This document shows, in pieces, positions 49,358 through 57,338 of a stretch of 64,000 nucleotides of DNA (positions within the stretch are counted from its first letter, which is position 1; the number at the start of each line of letters is the position of its first letter). Below the pieces are notes generated by a model, which had not been told where the DNA came from, made no database searches, and saw only the letters and a program-made list of their open reading frames with translations. A program made the position numbers and the translations under genes. Source of the DNA: Streptomyces echinatus (lineage in GTDB: Bacteria > Actinomycetota > Actinomycetes > Streptomycetales > Streptomycetaceae); assembly GCF_014203595.1 (NCBI RefSeq), contig NZ_JACHJK010000007.1, forward strand, positions 310,001-374,000, written 5' to 3'.

Positions 49358-49870
49358 GTGACGGAAGGCACCACCTCCGCCGCTGCCGAGGGTGCAGACA
49401 CCCTCACCCGCCTGGAGCAGGAGGGTGAGATCGCGGCGGACTACCTGGAGGGTCTGCTGGACATCGCCGACCTCGACGGCGACATCGACATGGACGTCGA
49501 GGCCGACCGCGCCTCCGTGTCGATCATCAGCGACACCGGCGGCCGCGACTTGCATAAGCTGGTCGGCCGGGACGGCGAGGTGCTGGAGGCGCTGCAGGAG
49601 CTGACGCGCCTGGCGGTGCACCGGGAGACCGGCGACCGCAGCCGGCTGATGCTGGACATCGCGGGATACCGGGCCAAGAAGCGGTCCGAGCTGTCCGAGC
49701 TGGGTGCCAAGGCCGCCGCCGAGGCGAAGAACACCGGTGAGCCCGTGAAGCTGCAGCCGATGACCCCGTTCGAGCGCAAGGTCGTGCACGACGCGGTCAA
49801 GGCCGCCGGGCTGCGCAGCGAGTCCGAGGGCGAGGAGCCGCAGCGCTTCGTCGTCGTGCTGCCGGCCTGA
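49358..49870 (+). CDS. khpB: KhpB/Jag-like RNA-binding protein (KH plus R3H)
   Basis: The 170-residue product starts at GTG 49358 behind AAGGAG. A helical N-terminus leads to a KH domain (about 45-105) with LHKLVGRDGEVLEALQELTR in place of the usual GxxG loop region. The R3H domain (about 105-165) has the R-x3-H type core in MTPFERKVVHDAVKAAGLRS. KhpB proteins bind many RNAs and, in firmicutes, affect cell elongation. It lies after yidC as in nearly all bacteria that have it. A terminator follows at 49888-49916. Confidence 0.94.
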   Translation: MTEGTTSAAAEGADTLTRLEQEGEIAADYLEGLLDIADLDGDIDMDVEADRASVSIISDTGGRDLHKLVGRDGEVLEALQELTRLAVHRETGDRSRLMLDIAGYRAKKRSELSELGAKAAAEAKNTGEPVKLQPMTPFERKVVHDAVKAAGLRSESEGEEPQRFVVVLPA

Positions 49871-49887
49871 TCGGCTCCCCATCCCAC

Positions 49888-49916
49888 CGGCCCCGTCTGT
49901 TGAGCAGGCGGGGCCG
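49888..49916 (+). terminator. Terminator after khpB
   Basis: CGGCCCCGTCTG (49888-49899) pairs with CAGGCGGGGCCG (49905-49916) with one wobble; AACTTTGTC follows. Confidence 0.8.
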
Positions 49917-49986
49917 AACTTTGTCAGCCTGGTAGTTCTGGTGGCCGACGCGCGAAGCGCCGGCGCTGTACGGAAGGACGGTCCCC

Positions 49987-50703
49987 GTGACGGAGGCAGC
50001 GGAGCTTCCCCCCGCGCCCGAGCAGGCTCGGGAAGTGTTTGGTGATCGCTTCGCCGATGCGGTCCGCTATGCGGAACTGCTCGCCGAGGCAGGCGTGCAG
50101 CGCGGTCTGATCGGCCCGCGGGAAGTGCCCCGCCTGTGGGAGCGGCACCTGCTGAACTGCGCGGTGCTCTCCGAGGCCGTGCCGCAAGGGGTGACGGTCT
50201 GCGACGTCGGCTCCGGCGCCGGGCTGCCGGGTATCCCGCTGGCCCTGGTCCGCGACGACCTGAACATCACCCTGCTGGAGCCCTTGCTGAGGCGTACCAA
50301 CTTCCTCACGGAGGTCGTCGAGCTGCTCGGCCTGGACCACGTCACCGTGGTGCGCGGCCGTGCCGAGGAGGTCCTCGGTAAGTTGCCGCCGGTGCACGTG
50401 GTGACGGCGCGGGCCGTTGCGCCGCTGGACCGTCTGGCCACCTGGGGGATTCCGCTGCTGCGCCCGTACGGCGAGATGCTCGCACTCAAGGGCGACACCG
50501 CCGAGGAGGAGCTGAAGGCCGCGGCCACGGCTCTCAGCAAGCTCGGCGCGGTGGAGACGTCCATCGTGCATGTGGGTGAGGGCGTGGTGGACCCGCTGTC
50601 CACGGTGGTGCGGGTCGAGGTCGGGGAGAGCCCGGGTGGTGTGCGCTTCGCCGCGAAGCGTGCCAAGGCGGCCCGTACCGGTCGCGTTCGTCGCCGTCGC
50701 TGA
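49987..50703 (+). CDS. rsmG: 16S rRNA (guanine-N7)-methyltransferase RsmG
   Basis: The 238-residue product starts at GTG 49987 behind GGAAGGA. The S-adenosylmethionine-binding loop is VCDVGSGAGLPGIPLALVRD; LLEPLLRRTNFLTEVVELLG and the later VTARAVAPLDRLATW complete the family pattern. It methylates the universal guanosine equal to G527 of E. coli 16S rRNA. Loss of RsmG gives low-level streptomycin resistance and can raise antibiotic output in Streptomyces. The gene appears intact. parA follows. Confidence 0.96.
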   Translation: MTEAAELPPAPEQAREVFGDRFADAVRYAELLAEAGVQRGLIGPREVPRLWERHLLNCAVLSEAVPQGVTVCDVGSGAGLPGIPLALVRDDLNITLLEPLLRRTNFLTEVVELLGLDHVTVVRGRAEEVLGKLPPVHVVTARAVAPLDRLATWGIPLLRPYGEMLALKGDTAEEELKAAATALSKLGAVETSIVHVGEGVVDPLSTVVRVEVGESPGGVRFAAKRAKAARTGRVRRRR

Positions 50704-51004
50704 TCCGTCCTGACGACGAGACGTACTCCACACAAGCTTCCAAACCTACGCAAGCCGGAGTGTCGCGAAGGTCCGGTCGCAGCCGCTGTGCATCGTGTTT
50801 CACGTGAAACGTCGCTCTCTGCTGCACGGCATCATCAGTCGTGGTCGCGCCGCGGCCGAACCACGCGACCGGAAGCCTCTTGGATCACTCACGGAGGATC
50901 CTGTCTCGACGGAGACTTCGTCCCCCTCCAGGGGCACGGAGTTGTCCACAGAGGTGGATTTCTCCACAGAACGCCAGGGCTCACTGGTTCACGACCCCGA
51001 AGGC
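50704..51004. other. parAB promoter region with parS and a DnaA box
   Basis: The gap holds a perfect parS (50797-50810) and a perfect DnaA box TTGTCCACA (50942-50950). The reading frame of parA stays open back to 50795, so a longer ParA is formally possible. Promoters of parAB are known to lie in this area in S. coelicolor but I cannot place them. Confidence 0.55.
50797..50810. promoter_or_regulatory. parS: parS site 1
   Basis: This is a perfect GTTTCACGTGAAAC palindrome. ParB binds it, spreads and clamps on DNA with CTP. It lies 94 bases past rsmG and 208 bases before the parA start. Confidence 0.97.
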
Positions 51005-52078
51005 ATGGGAGGCTCTGTTCATTGCGAGCCTGAAGTCGAGGAGAGTGAATCCTTGCGGTCCGACGCCAACATCGCGGGACCGATGACCGATCCGGTCCCC
51101 GGTCCCCGTACCGAGTCGATGGGGGCGGATGTTTCACGTGAAACACCGCCCCCGATGGACGACACTCCCATCGGTCGTGCGGCCCAACTGGCGGTGGAGG
51201 CTCTCGGCCGCGCCGGCGAAGGCCTGCCGCGACCGGAGCAGACCCGAGTCATCGTGGTCGCCAACCAGAAGGGCGGCGTGGGCAAGACGACGACGACCGT
51301 CAACCTTGCCGCTTCGCTGGCTCTGCACGGTGGCCGCGTCCTGGTGATCGACCTCGACCCGCAGGGCAACGCGTCCACGGCTCTCGGGATCGACCACCAC
51401 GCCGATGTGCCGTCCATCTACGACGTGTTGGTGGAGAGCAAGCCTCTGGCCGAGGTCGTCCAGCCTGTCCCGGATGTCGAAGGCCTCTTCTGTGCCCCCG
51501 CCACCATCGATCTCGCTGGTGCGGAGATCGAGCTGGTGTCCCTGGTGGCCCGGGAGAGCCGCCTGGAGCGGGCCATCCAGGCCTACGAGCAGCCGTTGGA
51601 CTACATCCTCATCGACTGCCCGCCCTCGCTCGGCCTGCTGACGGTCAATGCGCTCGTCGCGGGCCAGGAGGTCCTCATCCCGATCCAGTGCGAGTACTAC
51701 GCGCTGGAGGGACTGGGGCAGCTGCTTCGCAACGTCGACCTGGTGCGGGGGCACCTCAACCCCACCCTGCATGTGTCGACCATCCTGCTCACCATGTACG
51801 ACGGCCGGACGCGTCTCGCCTCCCAGGTCGCGGAAGAGGTGCGCACCCATTTCGGCGACGAGGTGCTGCGGACGAGCATTCCCCGCTCGGTCCGTATCTC
51901 CGAGGCGCCGAGCTACGGGCAGACGGTGCTGACTTACGATCCAGGATCGAGCGGCGCCCTCTCGTATCTTGAGGCGGCCCGAGAAATTGCGCTGAAGGGC
52001 ATCGGCATCAGCTACGACGCGAGCCAGGCCCACATCGGCGCTCAGAACGACCCGAACATGGTGGAGGGGATCCAGTGA
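51005..52078 (+). CDS. parA: Chromosome partitioning ATPase ParA
   Basis: The 357-residue product is given from ATG 51005 ([14 protein letters not shown]), which has a weak GAAGG. ATGs at 51083, 51119 and 51155 lack any ribosome-binding site. The deviant Walker [32 protein letters not shown] and [12 protein letters not shown] mark a ParA/MinD ATPase. It binds DNA in the ATP form and is released by ParB, moving or aligning origins during sporulation. The 100-residue N-terminal extension is unusual for ParA and includes parS site 2 as codons for DVSRET. Confidence 0.92.
   Translation: MGGSVHCEPEVEESESLRSDANIAGPMTDPVPGPRTESMGADVSRETPPPMDDTPIGRAAQLAVEALGRAGEGLPRPEQTRVIVVANQKGGVGKTTTTVNLAASLALHGGRVLVIDLDPQGNASTALGIDHHADVPSIYDVLVESKPLAEVVQPVPDVEGLFCAPATIDLAGAEIELVSLVARESRLERAIQAYEQPLDYILIDCPPSLGLLTVNALVAGQEVLIPIQCEYYALEGLGQLLRNVDLVRGHLNPTLHVSTILLTMYDGRTRLASQVAEEVRTHFGDEVLRTSIPRSVRISEAPSYGQTVLTYDPGSSGALSYLEAAREIALKGIGISYDASQAHIGAQNDPNMVEGIQ
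51131..51144. promoter_or_regulatory. parS: parS site 2, inside parA
   Basis: A perfect GTTTCACGTGAAAC lies 126 bases into the chosen parA frame, where it codes for part of DVSRET. Confidence 0.97.
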
Positions 52079-53175
52079 GCGAGCGACGGAGGGGGCTGGG
52101 CCGTGGTCTCGGCGCACTGATCCCCGCTGCCCCGACCGAGAAGACGCCGACCCCGGCGGCGTTGGGGGGTGGAGCGTCCGCCTCCCCCGCAGCCGTCCCG
52201 GTGCTGACGAGCGACCGTGGAGTGGCCGCTGCCAAGGTGGCCACGCTGCCGCCCGTGGCACACGAGACCGAGATGGCTCCGGCGAGCCCGGCCGCGGAGG
52301 TGCCCGCGCCTCCCATGGGGGCCCACTTCGCCGAGATCCCCCTGGACGCCATCACGCCCAACCCGCGTCAGCCGCGTGAGATCTTCGACGAGGACGCACT
52401 CCAGGAACTGGTCACCTCCATCCAGGAGGTCGGTCTCCTGCAGCCCGTCGTGGTGCGGCAGCTGGGGACCGGCCGCTATGAGCTGATCATGGGCGAGCGT
52501 CGTTGGCGCGCCTGCCGTGAGGCGGGTCTGGACGCCATCCCGGCCATCGTGCGGGCCACGGACGACGAGAAGCTCCTCCTGGACGCGTTGCTGGAGAACC
52601 TGCACCGTGCGCAGCTGAACCCGATCGAAGAGGCAGCTGCCTACGACCAGCTGCTGAAGGACTTCAACTGCACGCACGACCAGCTGGCCGACCGGATCGG
52701 GCGCTCCCGCCCGCAGGTCTCCAACACCCTGCGTCTGCTGAAGCTGTCCCCGACCGTCCAGAAGCGGGTGGCCGCCGGGGTGCTCTCGGCCGGCCACGCG
52801 CGGGCTCTGCTGGCCGTCGAGGACTCCGAGGAGCAGGACCGGCTGGCGCACCGGATCGTGGCCGAAGGACTTTCGGTGCGGTCCGTGGAAGAGATCGTGA
52901 CGCTGATGGGCTCGCGCCCTCAGAAGGCATCACGGTCCCGGGGCCCCCGGGCCGGTTCCGTGCCTTCTCCGGCGCTGAGCGAGCTGGCCACACGTCTCTC
53001 GGACCGCTTCGAGACCCGGGTGAAGGTCGAGCTGGGTCAGAAGAAGGGCAAGATCACCGTCGAGTTCGCCTCTGCGGACGATCTTGAGAGGATCCTCAGT
53101 TCGCTCGCCCCGGGCGAGAAGCTGGCTCTCCAGAAGAGCCTTCAGGAGAGCGACGACGAGGAACTGCACGACTGA
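52075..53175 (+). CDS. parB: Chromosome partitioning protein ParB
   Basis: The 366-residue product starts at GTG 52075, overlapping the parA stop by four bases, with GGAGGGG upstream. The N-terminus [20 protein letters not shown] has the basic [10 protein letters not shown] box that contacts ParA. The CTP-binding domain has [20 protein letters not shown] and [16 protein letters not shown]. The helix-turn-helix [20 protein letters not shown] reads parS. The C-terminus is a dimerisation domain. It forms large complexes at parS sites near oriC for segregation into spores. Confidence 0.97.
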   Translation: MSERRRGLGRGLGALIPAAPTEKTPTPAALGGGASASPAAVPVLTSDRGVAAAKVATLPPVAHETEMAPASPAAEVPAPPMGAHFAEIPLDAITPNPRQPREIFDEDALQELVTSIQEVGLLQPVVVRQLGTGRYELIMGERRWRACREAGLDAIPAIVRATDDEKLLLDALLENLHRAQLNPIEEAAAYDQLLKDFNCTHDQLADRIGRSRPQVSNTLRLLKLSPTVQKRVAAGVLSAGHARALLAVEDSEEQDRLAHRIVAEGLSVRSVEEIVTLMGSRPQKASRSRGPRAGSVPSPALSELATRLSDRFETRVKVELGQKKGKITVEFASADDLERILSSLAPGEKLALQKSLQESDDEELHD

Positions 53176-53206
53176 TCCTCGGGCGGTACCGCCCGTCGGT
53201 GCAGTG

Positions 53207-53247
53207 GAGCGGGCCGTGTCCGGTGTGTACCGGAACACGGTCCGCTC
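53207..53247 (+). terminator. Terminator of parAB
   Basis: GAGCGGGCCGTGTCCGGT and the facing ACCGGAACACGGTCCGCTC pair with a bulge and two mismatches; TTTGCTTTG follows. Confidence 0.75.
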
Positions 53248-53353
53248 TTTGCTTTGAGGCGGTATCGAGTGAATCCCATCGTGGATACGATGCGATCAGG
53301 TATGGCACAACCACCGGACAGCAGCTGCATCTGTGAGTGGGGAGACGGGGGCC

Positions 53354-53611
53354 ATGCGATCGATGAGCCGCATCGGACTGCTGAGCGCGGGCCTGAGCCT
53401 CGGAGTGGCCGGCGGATTCGTCGGCAGTCTCCTCAGGGAACGGACCTCTCTGGCAGCCGCTCGTGATGCGGCGGGCGAAGGAAGCGAGGATCAGCCTTCA
53501 TGGGGCGTCGGCTCGTGCCGCTCACTCTGGACAACCTTCAGGACCTTCCCCACCGGTGTCGCTCCTGCGTCTTCTGGGAACTGGATCCCGTCAGCGGCGA
53601 AGCGGCGCTGA
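53354..53611 (+). CDS. Possible small membrane protein overlapping the acetyltransferase
   Basis: ATG 53354 has GGGGAGACGGGGG upstream and opens an 85-residue frame: MRSMSRIGLLSAGLSLGVAG then GFVGSLLRERTSLAAARD. The first 35 residues look like a membrane helix or signal. The last 37 residues overlap the acetyltransferase gene in another frame and look less natural. The real gene may end by frameshift or simply be short. It is uncertain. Confidence 0.4.
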   Translation: MRSMSRIGLLSAGLSLGVAGGFVGSLLRERTSLAAARDAAGEGSEDQPSWGVGSCRSLWTTFRTFPTGVAPASSGNWIPSAAKRR

Positions 53612-54117
53612 AGGCGGGCACAGCCGCGATGGAGAAGGAAGCCTGGATCTCCGCCGTCCTGCTGGACTGGGGATCGTGCGGCCGGGTGGTGTACGTCGAT
53701 GACGTCCCGGCGGGTTTCGTTCTCTATGCCCCGCCGGCTTATGTGCCGCGCTCGACGGCCTTCCCCACGAGTCCCCTCTCACCGGACGCCGTCCAGTTGA
53801 TGACGGCGTTCGTCATGCCCGGCTATCAGGGCCAGGGGCTGGGCCGGGTCCTGGTGCAGACGGTCGCCAAGGATCTGCTGCGCCGGGGGTTCAAGGCGAT
53901 CGAGGCGTTCGGTGACTCCCGTTGGGAACATCCCGCGTGTCTGCTGCCCGCCGACCATCTGCTGGCTGTGGGGTTCAAGACGGTCCGGCAGCATCCCACG
54001 CACCCCCGGCTGAGGCTGGAGCTGCGGTCCACGCTCTCCTGGAAGGAAGACGTGGAACTGGCCCTCGACCGGCTCCTGGGGGCCGTCCAGAAGGAGCCGG
54101 CGCTGAGGCCGCTGTAG
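53500..54117 (+). CDS. GNAT family N-acetyltransferase
   Basis: The 205-residue product starts at ATG 53500 with GAGGATC upstream. The first part has a Cys-containing start (HRCRSCVFWELDPVSGEAAL). The acetyl-CoA motif A is TAFVMPGYQGQGLGRVLVQT, and FKAIEAFGDSRWEHPACLLP follows. It transfers an acetyl group to an unknown amine. It sits between parB and trxA, where mycobacteria have the amidase-like CwlM gene. It ends 16 bases before a bidirectional terminator. Confidence 0.88.
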   Translation: MGRRLVPLTLDNLQDLPHRCRSCVFWELDPVSGEAALKAGTAAMEKEAWISAVLLDWGSCGRVVYVDDVPAGFVLYAPPAYVPRSTAFPTSPLSPDAVQLMTAFVMPGYQGQGLGRVLVQTVAKDLLRRGFKAIEAFGDSRWEHPACLLPADHLLAVGFKTVRQHPTHPRLRLELRSTLSWKEDVELALDRLLGAVQKEPALRPL

Positions 54118-54132
54118 CTGAGGCCACTATGG

Positions 54133-54166
54133 CGAATGGGCCAACCCGAGAGGGTCGGCCCATTCG
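54133..54166. terminator. Bidirectional terminator between acetyltransferase and trxA
   Basis: CGAATGGGCCAACCC and GGGTCGGCCCATTCG pair with one mismatch around GAGA. One base separates it from parS site 3. Confidence 0.8.
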
Positions 54167-54167
54167 T

Positions 54168-54181
54168 GTTTCACGTGAAAC
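54168..54181. promoter_or_regulatory. parS: parS site 3
   Basis: A perfect GTTTCACGTGAAAC lies one base past the terminator and one base before the trxA stop codon. Confidence 0.97.
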
Positions 54182-54182
54182 G

Positions 54183-54515
54183 TCACTTGGTGATGAACTC
54201 TTCGAGGTCGCGGAGGAGCGCGGCCTTGGGCTTGGCGCCGACGATGGTCTTGGCAACCTCGCCGCCCTGGTAGACGTTCAGGGTCGGGATGGACATGACG
54301 CCGTACTTGGCGGCCGTGCCGGGGTTCTCGTCGATGTTGAGCTTGACGATCTCGATCTTGTCACCGTACTCGGCGGCGATCGCCTCCAGGGACGGCGCGA
54401 TCTGGCGGCACGGTCCGCACCAGGCTGCCCAGAAGTCCACCAGAACGGGCTTCTCGTTCTTGAGGACTTCCTGATCGAAGGAGTCGTCGGTAACAATCTT
54501 CAGGTTGCCGGCCAC
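54183..54515 (-). CDS. trxA: Thioredoxin
   Basis: The 110-residue product starts at GTG 54515 behind AAGGAG. It is a single thioredoxin domain with the active site FWAAWCGPCRQIAP and the cis-proline loop MSIPTLNVYQGGE. It reduces protein disulphides and is itself reduced by the TrxB encoded 48 bases upstream. The two genes are one operon under the sigma-R promoter at 55604-55629. Confidence 0.97.
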   Translation of the reverse strand: MAGNLKIVTDDSFDQEVLKNEKPVLVDFWAAWCGPCRQIAPSLEAIAAEYGDKIEIVKLNIDENPGTAAKYGVMSIPTLNVYQGGEVAKTIVGAKPKAALLRDLEEFITK

Positions 54516-54563
54516 GGTGGGCTCCTTAGCTTGCTCGTGCGGTGAGGCGGGGGAAGGGGAAGG

Positions 54564-55532
54564 TCAGACGGCGGTCTTCTCGGGCTCCGCCTGCTCCTCG
54601 TCCGCGAGAGCGGCGAGGAAGCGCTCGGCGTCCAGAGCCGCGGAGCAGCCGGTACCCGCTGCGGTGATCGCCTGGCGGTAGGTGTGATCGACCACGTCAC
54701 CGGCGGCGAAGACACCGGTCACATTGGTGCGGGTGGACGGAGCGGCGACCTTCAGGTAGCCCTCCTCGTCCAGGTCCAGCTGGCCCTTGAACAGCTCGGT
54801 GCGCGGGTCGTGGCCGATCGCGATGAAGAGACCCGTCACGGGCAGGTCGGACAGCTCGCCGGTCTTGACGTTGCGCAGCTTCAGCCCGGAGAGCTTCTGG
54901 TCGCCCTGGACCTCGGCGACCTCGCTGTCCCACACGAACTTGATCTTCGGGTCGCCGAAGGCGCGCTCCTGCATCGCCTTGGAGGCGCGCAGGGTGTCCC
55001 GCCGGTGGACGATCGTCACCGACTTGGCGAAGCGCGACAGGAAGGTGGCCTCCTCCATCGCGGTGTCGCCGCCGCCGATCACGGCGATGTCGTGGTCCTT
55101 GAAGAAGAACCCGTCGCAGGTGGCGCACCAGGAGACGCCACGGCCCGAGAGCGCGTCCTCGTTCGGCAGGCCCAGCTTGCGGTGCTGCGAGCCGGTGGTC
55201 ACGATGACGGCCTTGGCCTCGTGGACCGTGCCCGCGGTGTCGGTGACCTTCTTGATCTCACCGGTCAGATCGACGGAGACGATGTCGTCCGGGACCAGCT
55301 CGGCGCCGAAGCGTTCGGCTTGGGCGCGCATGTTGTCCATGAGGTCGGGGCCCATGATGCCGTCGCGGAAGCCCGGGAAGTTCTCCACCTCGGTGGTGTT
55401 CATCAGGGCGCCACCCGCGGTGACGGCGCCTTCGAACACCAGGGGCTTCAGCGACGCACGGGCGGTGTAGAGCGCCGCCGTGTAGCCTGCGGGCCCGGAG
55501 CCGATGATGATCACGTTACGGACGTCGCTCAC
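54564..55532 (-). CDS. trxB: Thioredoxin reductase
   Basis: The 322-residue product starts at GTG 55532 behind GAGGAA. It has the FAD motif [15 protein letters not shown], the redox-active pair in [12 protein letters not shown], the NADPH motif [12 protein letters not shown], and the second FAD motif [20 protein letters not shown]. It passes electrons from NADPH to thioredoxin. In S. coelicolor trxBA is a key target of the thiol-stress factor sigma-R, and the matching promoter is present here. Confidence 0.97.
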   Translation of the reverse strand: MSDVRNVIIIGSGPAGYTAALYTARASLKPLVFEGAVTAGGALMNTTEVENFPGFRDGIMGPDLMDNMRAQAERFGAELVPDDIVSVDLTGEIKKVTDTAGTVHEAKAVIVTTGSQHRKLGLPNEDALSGRGVSWCATCDGFFFKDHDIAVIGGGDTAMEEATFLSRFAKSVTIVHRRDTLRASKAMQERAFGDPKIKFVWDSEVAEVQGDQKLSGLKLRNVKTGELSDLPVTGLFIAIGHDPRTELFKGQLDLDEEGYLKVAAPSTRTNVTGVFAAGDVVDHTYRQAITAAGTGCSAALDAERFLAALADEEQAEPEKTAV

Positions 55533-55603
55533 GGCTTGATTCCTCGTCTCTGGTCTGCGTCAGTCGACCGGTGGAAGACCCTTTCGGGACTCCCACCCCA
55601 CCC

Positions 55604-55629
55604 AACGGATCCTACGGGGCCCGCATTCC
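55604..55629 (-). promoter_or_regulatory. Sigma-R promoter of trxBA
   Basis: On the minus strand GGAAT (55625-55629), an 18-base spacer and GTT (55604-55606) match the sigma-R consensus GGAAT-N18-GTT exactly. It lies about 72 bases upstream of trxB, as expected from the known trxBA promoter in S. coelicolor. Confidence 0.88.
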
Positions 55630-55685
55630 CGGTGTGTCCGGGCACACGCGTGGCCGGGGACGACCGAAGAAGTGTTCCAGCAGAC

Positions 55686-56567
55686 TCAGTGACGCGCGAC
55701 GGATTGCTTCAGCAGAACCCTGCCGACGGAAGCAGGTTGCTGCTGGACGCAGATCGCGTCGACCACGTAGGCCGTGACCCGCTTGCTGTCCTGGGAATCG
55801 GCCACGACGACGAGGTAGGCAGCCTTCCCTCCGTACGTGCCCGTCTTGGCGCCCAGGACGTCAGGGCTCTGGCCGAGCGCCTGCCGGACACAGTCGGGAA
55901 CGGGGACCTCGGTCTGGATCAACGTGTTCGGGCCCTCTGTCGAGCGCGGTGTGCCCGACTCGCTCTCGGTGCCCAGCCGGGGCTTCTCGCTGCTTTGCGG
56001 CAGCCCCTTCTTCGTGACGAGGAGTCCGTGCACCTGGTTCTGCACGCTGTCGCCCGAGAAGGTGCCGGCGGACGCGGTCGGCGTCCTGTGTGCCGTCGTG
56101 TGGTCGGTGTTGCCGCGGAGCGAGGTCACGACCAGAGTTCCGGCGCCCAGGACAGCGGCGGTGAGAACAGCGCCCAGGACGAGCCGGCTGCGGCGTCGGC
56201 CGCGCTCATGTGCCTTGCGTCCCGGCCCGGTCGCCGCACGCGCATGCCCGGTGGGACGGTCGGCCGTGACCGATGTTTCACGTGAAACATGACCCGCTGT
56301 GTCTGCGCCTTGGGTGTCCAGTGGCGCCTCGGCGGCAAGGGCTGCCTCGATCCGCGCGGTCACGTCGTCCGGCATACGCTCCGGGGCCGGTACGGACCCC
56401 AGCAGCCCCCGGATCTCCTCCAGGGAGGCGTACATGTCCGCACACGCCTCACAGGCGTCCAGGTGGAGCCGCACATCGGTACTGCGGTCAGGTGGGAGCA
56501 GGCCCTCGGTGAGGTCGGAGATCTCCGCGACGTCCGGGTGCCCGGCCGTGTCTGTCGAGGAAGTCAC
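55686..56567 (-). CDS. Anti-sigma factor with zinc-finger-like domain
   Basis: The 293-residue product starts at GTG 56567 behind GGAGGTGGG and overlaps the sigM stop by four bases (GTGA). Residues 10-60 resemble a ZAS anti-sigma domain: VRLHLDACEACADMYASLEE has the H-x3-C-x2-C pattern. A basic stretch and one membrane helix (LVLGAVLTAAVLGAGTLVVT, about 127-147) follow. The 140-residue outer domain includes VPVPDCVRQALGQSPDVLGA. It should hold the ECF sigma factor inactive until an envelope signal arrives. parS site 4 lies inside the coding frame. Confidence 0.88.
   Translation of the reverse strand: MTSSTDTAGHPDVAEISDLTEGLLPPDRSTDVRLHLDACEACADMYASLEEIRGLLGSVPAPERMPDDVTARIEAALAAEAPLDTQGADTAGHVSRETSVTADRPTGHARAATGPGRKAHERGRRRSRLVLGAVLTAAVLGAGTLVVTSLRGNTDHTTAHRTPTASAGTFSGDSVQNQVHGLLVTKKGLPQSSEKPRLGTESESGTPRSTEGPNTLIQTEVPVPDCVRQALGQSPDVLGAKTGTYGGKAAYLVVVADSQDSKRVTAYVVDAICVQQQPASVGRVLLKQSVARH
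56275..56288. promoter_or_regulatory. parS: parS site 4, inside the anti-sigma gene
   Basis: This perfect GTTTCACGTGAAAC codes for part of HVSRETS, the same reading phase as parS site 2 in parA. Confidence 0.97.
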
Positions 56568-57313
56568 GCTCGCCCACCTCCGCCCTTCACTACGGCTGAA
56601 CCACTCGGTCCCGTGCTCCTGGGATGTCCGCTCGGTGACCCCGTCGCCGGTGGGACGGATGGCCCTTGTCCCCGGTTCCGTTCCGGGTCCTTTTCTTTCC
56701 CGGGCTCGCCGCTGCCCGATCGTGGGCTTCCGGCTCCCTCGGGCCGTAGATGCGTGAGCAGAGGAAGCAGCCTGGCCCGCCCCCGGGCGCACCGGCTCTT
56801 CACCGTCCCCGTCGGCACCTCCAGGATCCGCGCGGCCTCCGCCACGGGATAGCCCTGCATGTCCACCAGGACCAGAGCGGCCCGCTGCTCGGGCGGCAGG
56901 GTGCCGAGCGCCTCGAGGAGCTGGCGGTGCACGTCCTTCCGCTCGGCGGGTGCCGAGGCGGACTCGTGCGGCTCCAGCAGCTGCTCCAGCCGCTCGGTGT
57001 CGTCGACCGGTGCCGTCTTCCGTGAGGCCGCCTTGCGTACCCGGTCCAGACAGGCGTTCACCGTGATCCGGTGCAGCCAGGTCGTGACGGCCGACTGGCC
57101 GCGGAAGGTGTGGGCGGCCCGGTAGGCCGACACCAGGGCGTCCTGGACCGCGTCAGAGGCCTCCTCGCGGTCCCCCAGGGTTCGCAGGGCGACCGCCCAG
57201 AGCCGGTCCCGATGCCGCCGCACGATCTCGCCGAAGGCCTCGGGGTCGCCTTTCACGTGGCGGGCCAGCAGGTCCCTGTCGCCCACGCCGTCGTATCCGG
57301 CGCCCTCCGCCAT
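56564..57313 (-). CDS. sigM: ECF sigma factor, SigM-like
   Basis: The 249-residue product starts at ATG 57313 behind GGAGGGG. Region 2 has DLLARHVKGDPEAFGEIVRR and DREEASDAVQDALVSAYRA; region 4 has LGTLPPEQRAALVLVDMQGY and VPTGTVKSRCARGRARLL. A 65-residue Gly/Ser/Pro-rich tail, not part of the usual ECF fold, follows. It lies between the pseudokinase and anti-sigma genes, the same order as sigM of mycobacteria, hence the name. Only 25 bases separate it from the upstream gene, so it is probably co-transcribed with murJ. Confidence 0.92.
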   Translation of the reverse strand: MAEGAGYDGVGDRDLLARHVKGDPEAFGEIVRRHRDRLWAVALRTLGDREEASDAVQDALVSAYRAAHTFRGQSAVTTWLHRITVNACLDRVRKAASRKTAPVDDTERLEQLLEPHESASAPAERKDVHRQLLEALGTLPPEQRAALVLVDMQGYPVAEAARILEVPTGTVKSRCARGRARLLPLLTHLRPEGAGSPRSGSGEPGKEKDPERNRGQGPSVPPATGSPSGHPRSTGPSGSAVVKGGGGRA

Positions 57314-57338
57314 CTGCCCCTCCGGTCCGGGTGAGACG

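Noticed and set aside
57250-57263. A fifth parS near TTTCACGTGGCGG
   Set aside because: Only the CACGTG centre and one arm match; the other arm has several mismatches.
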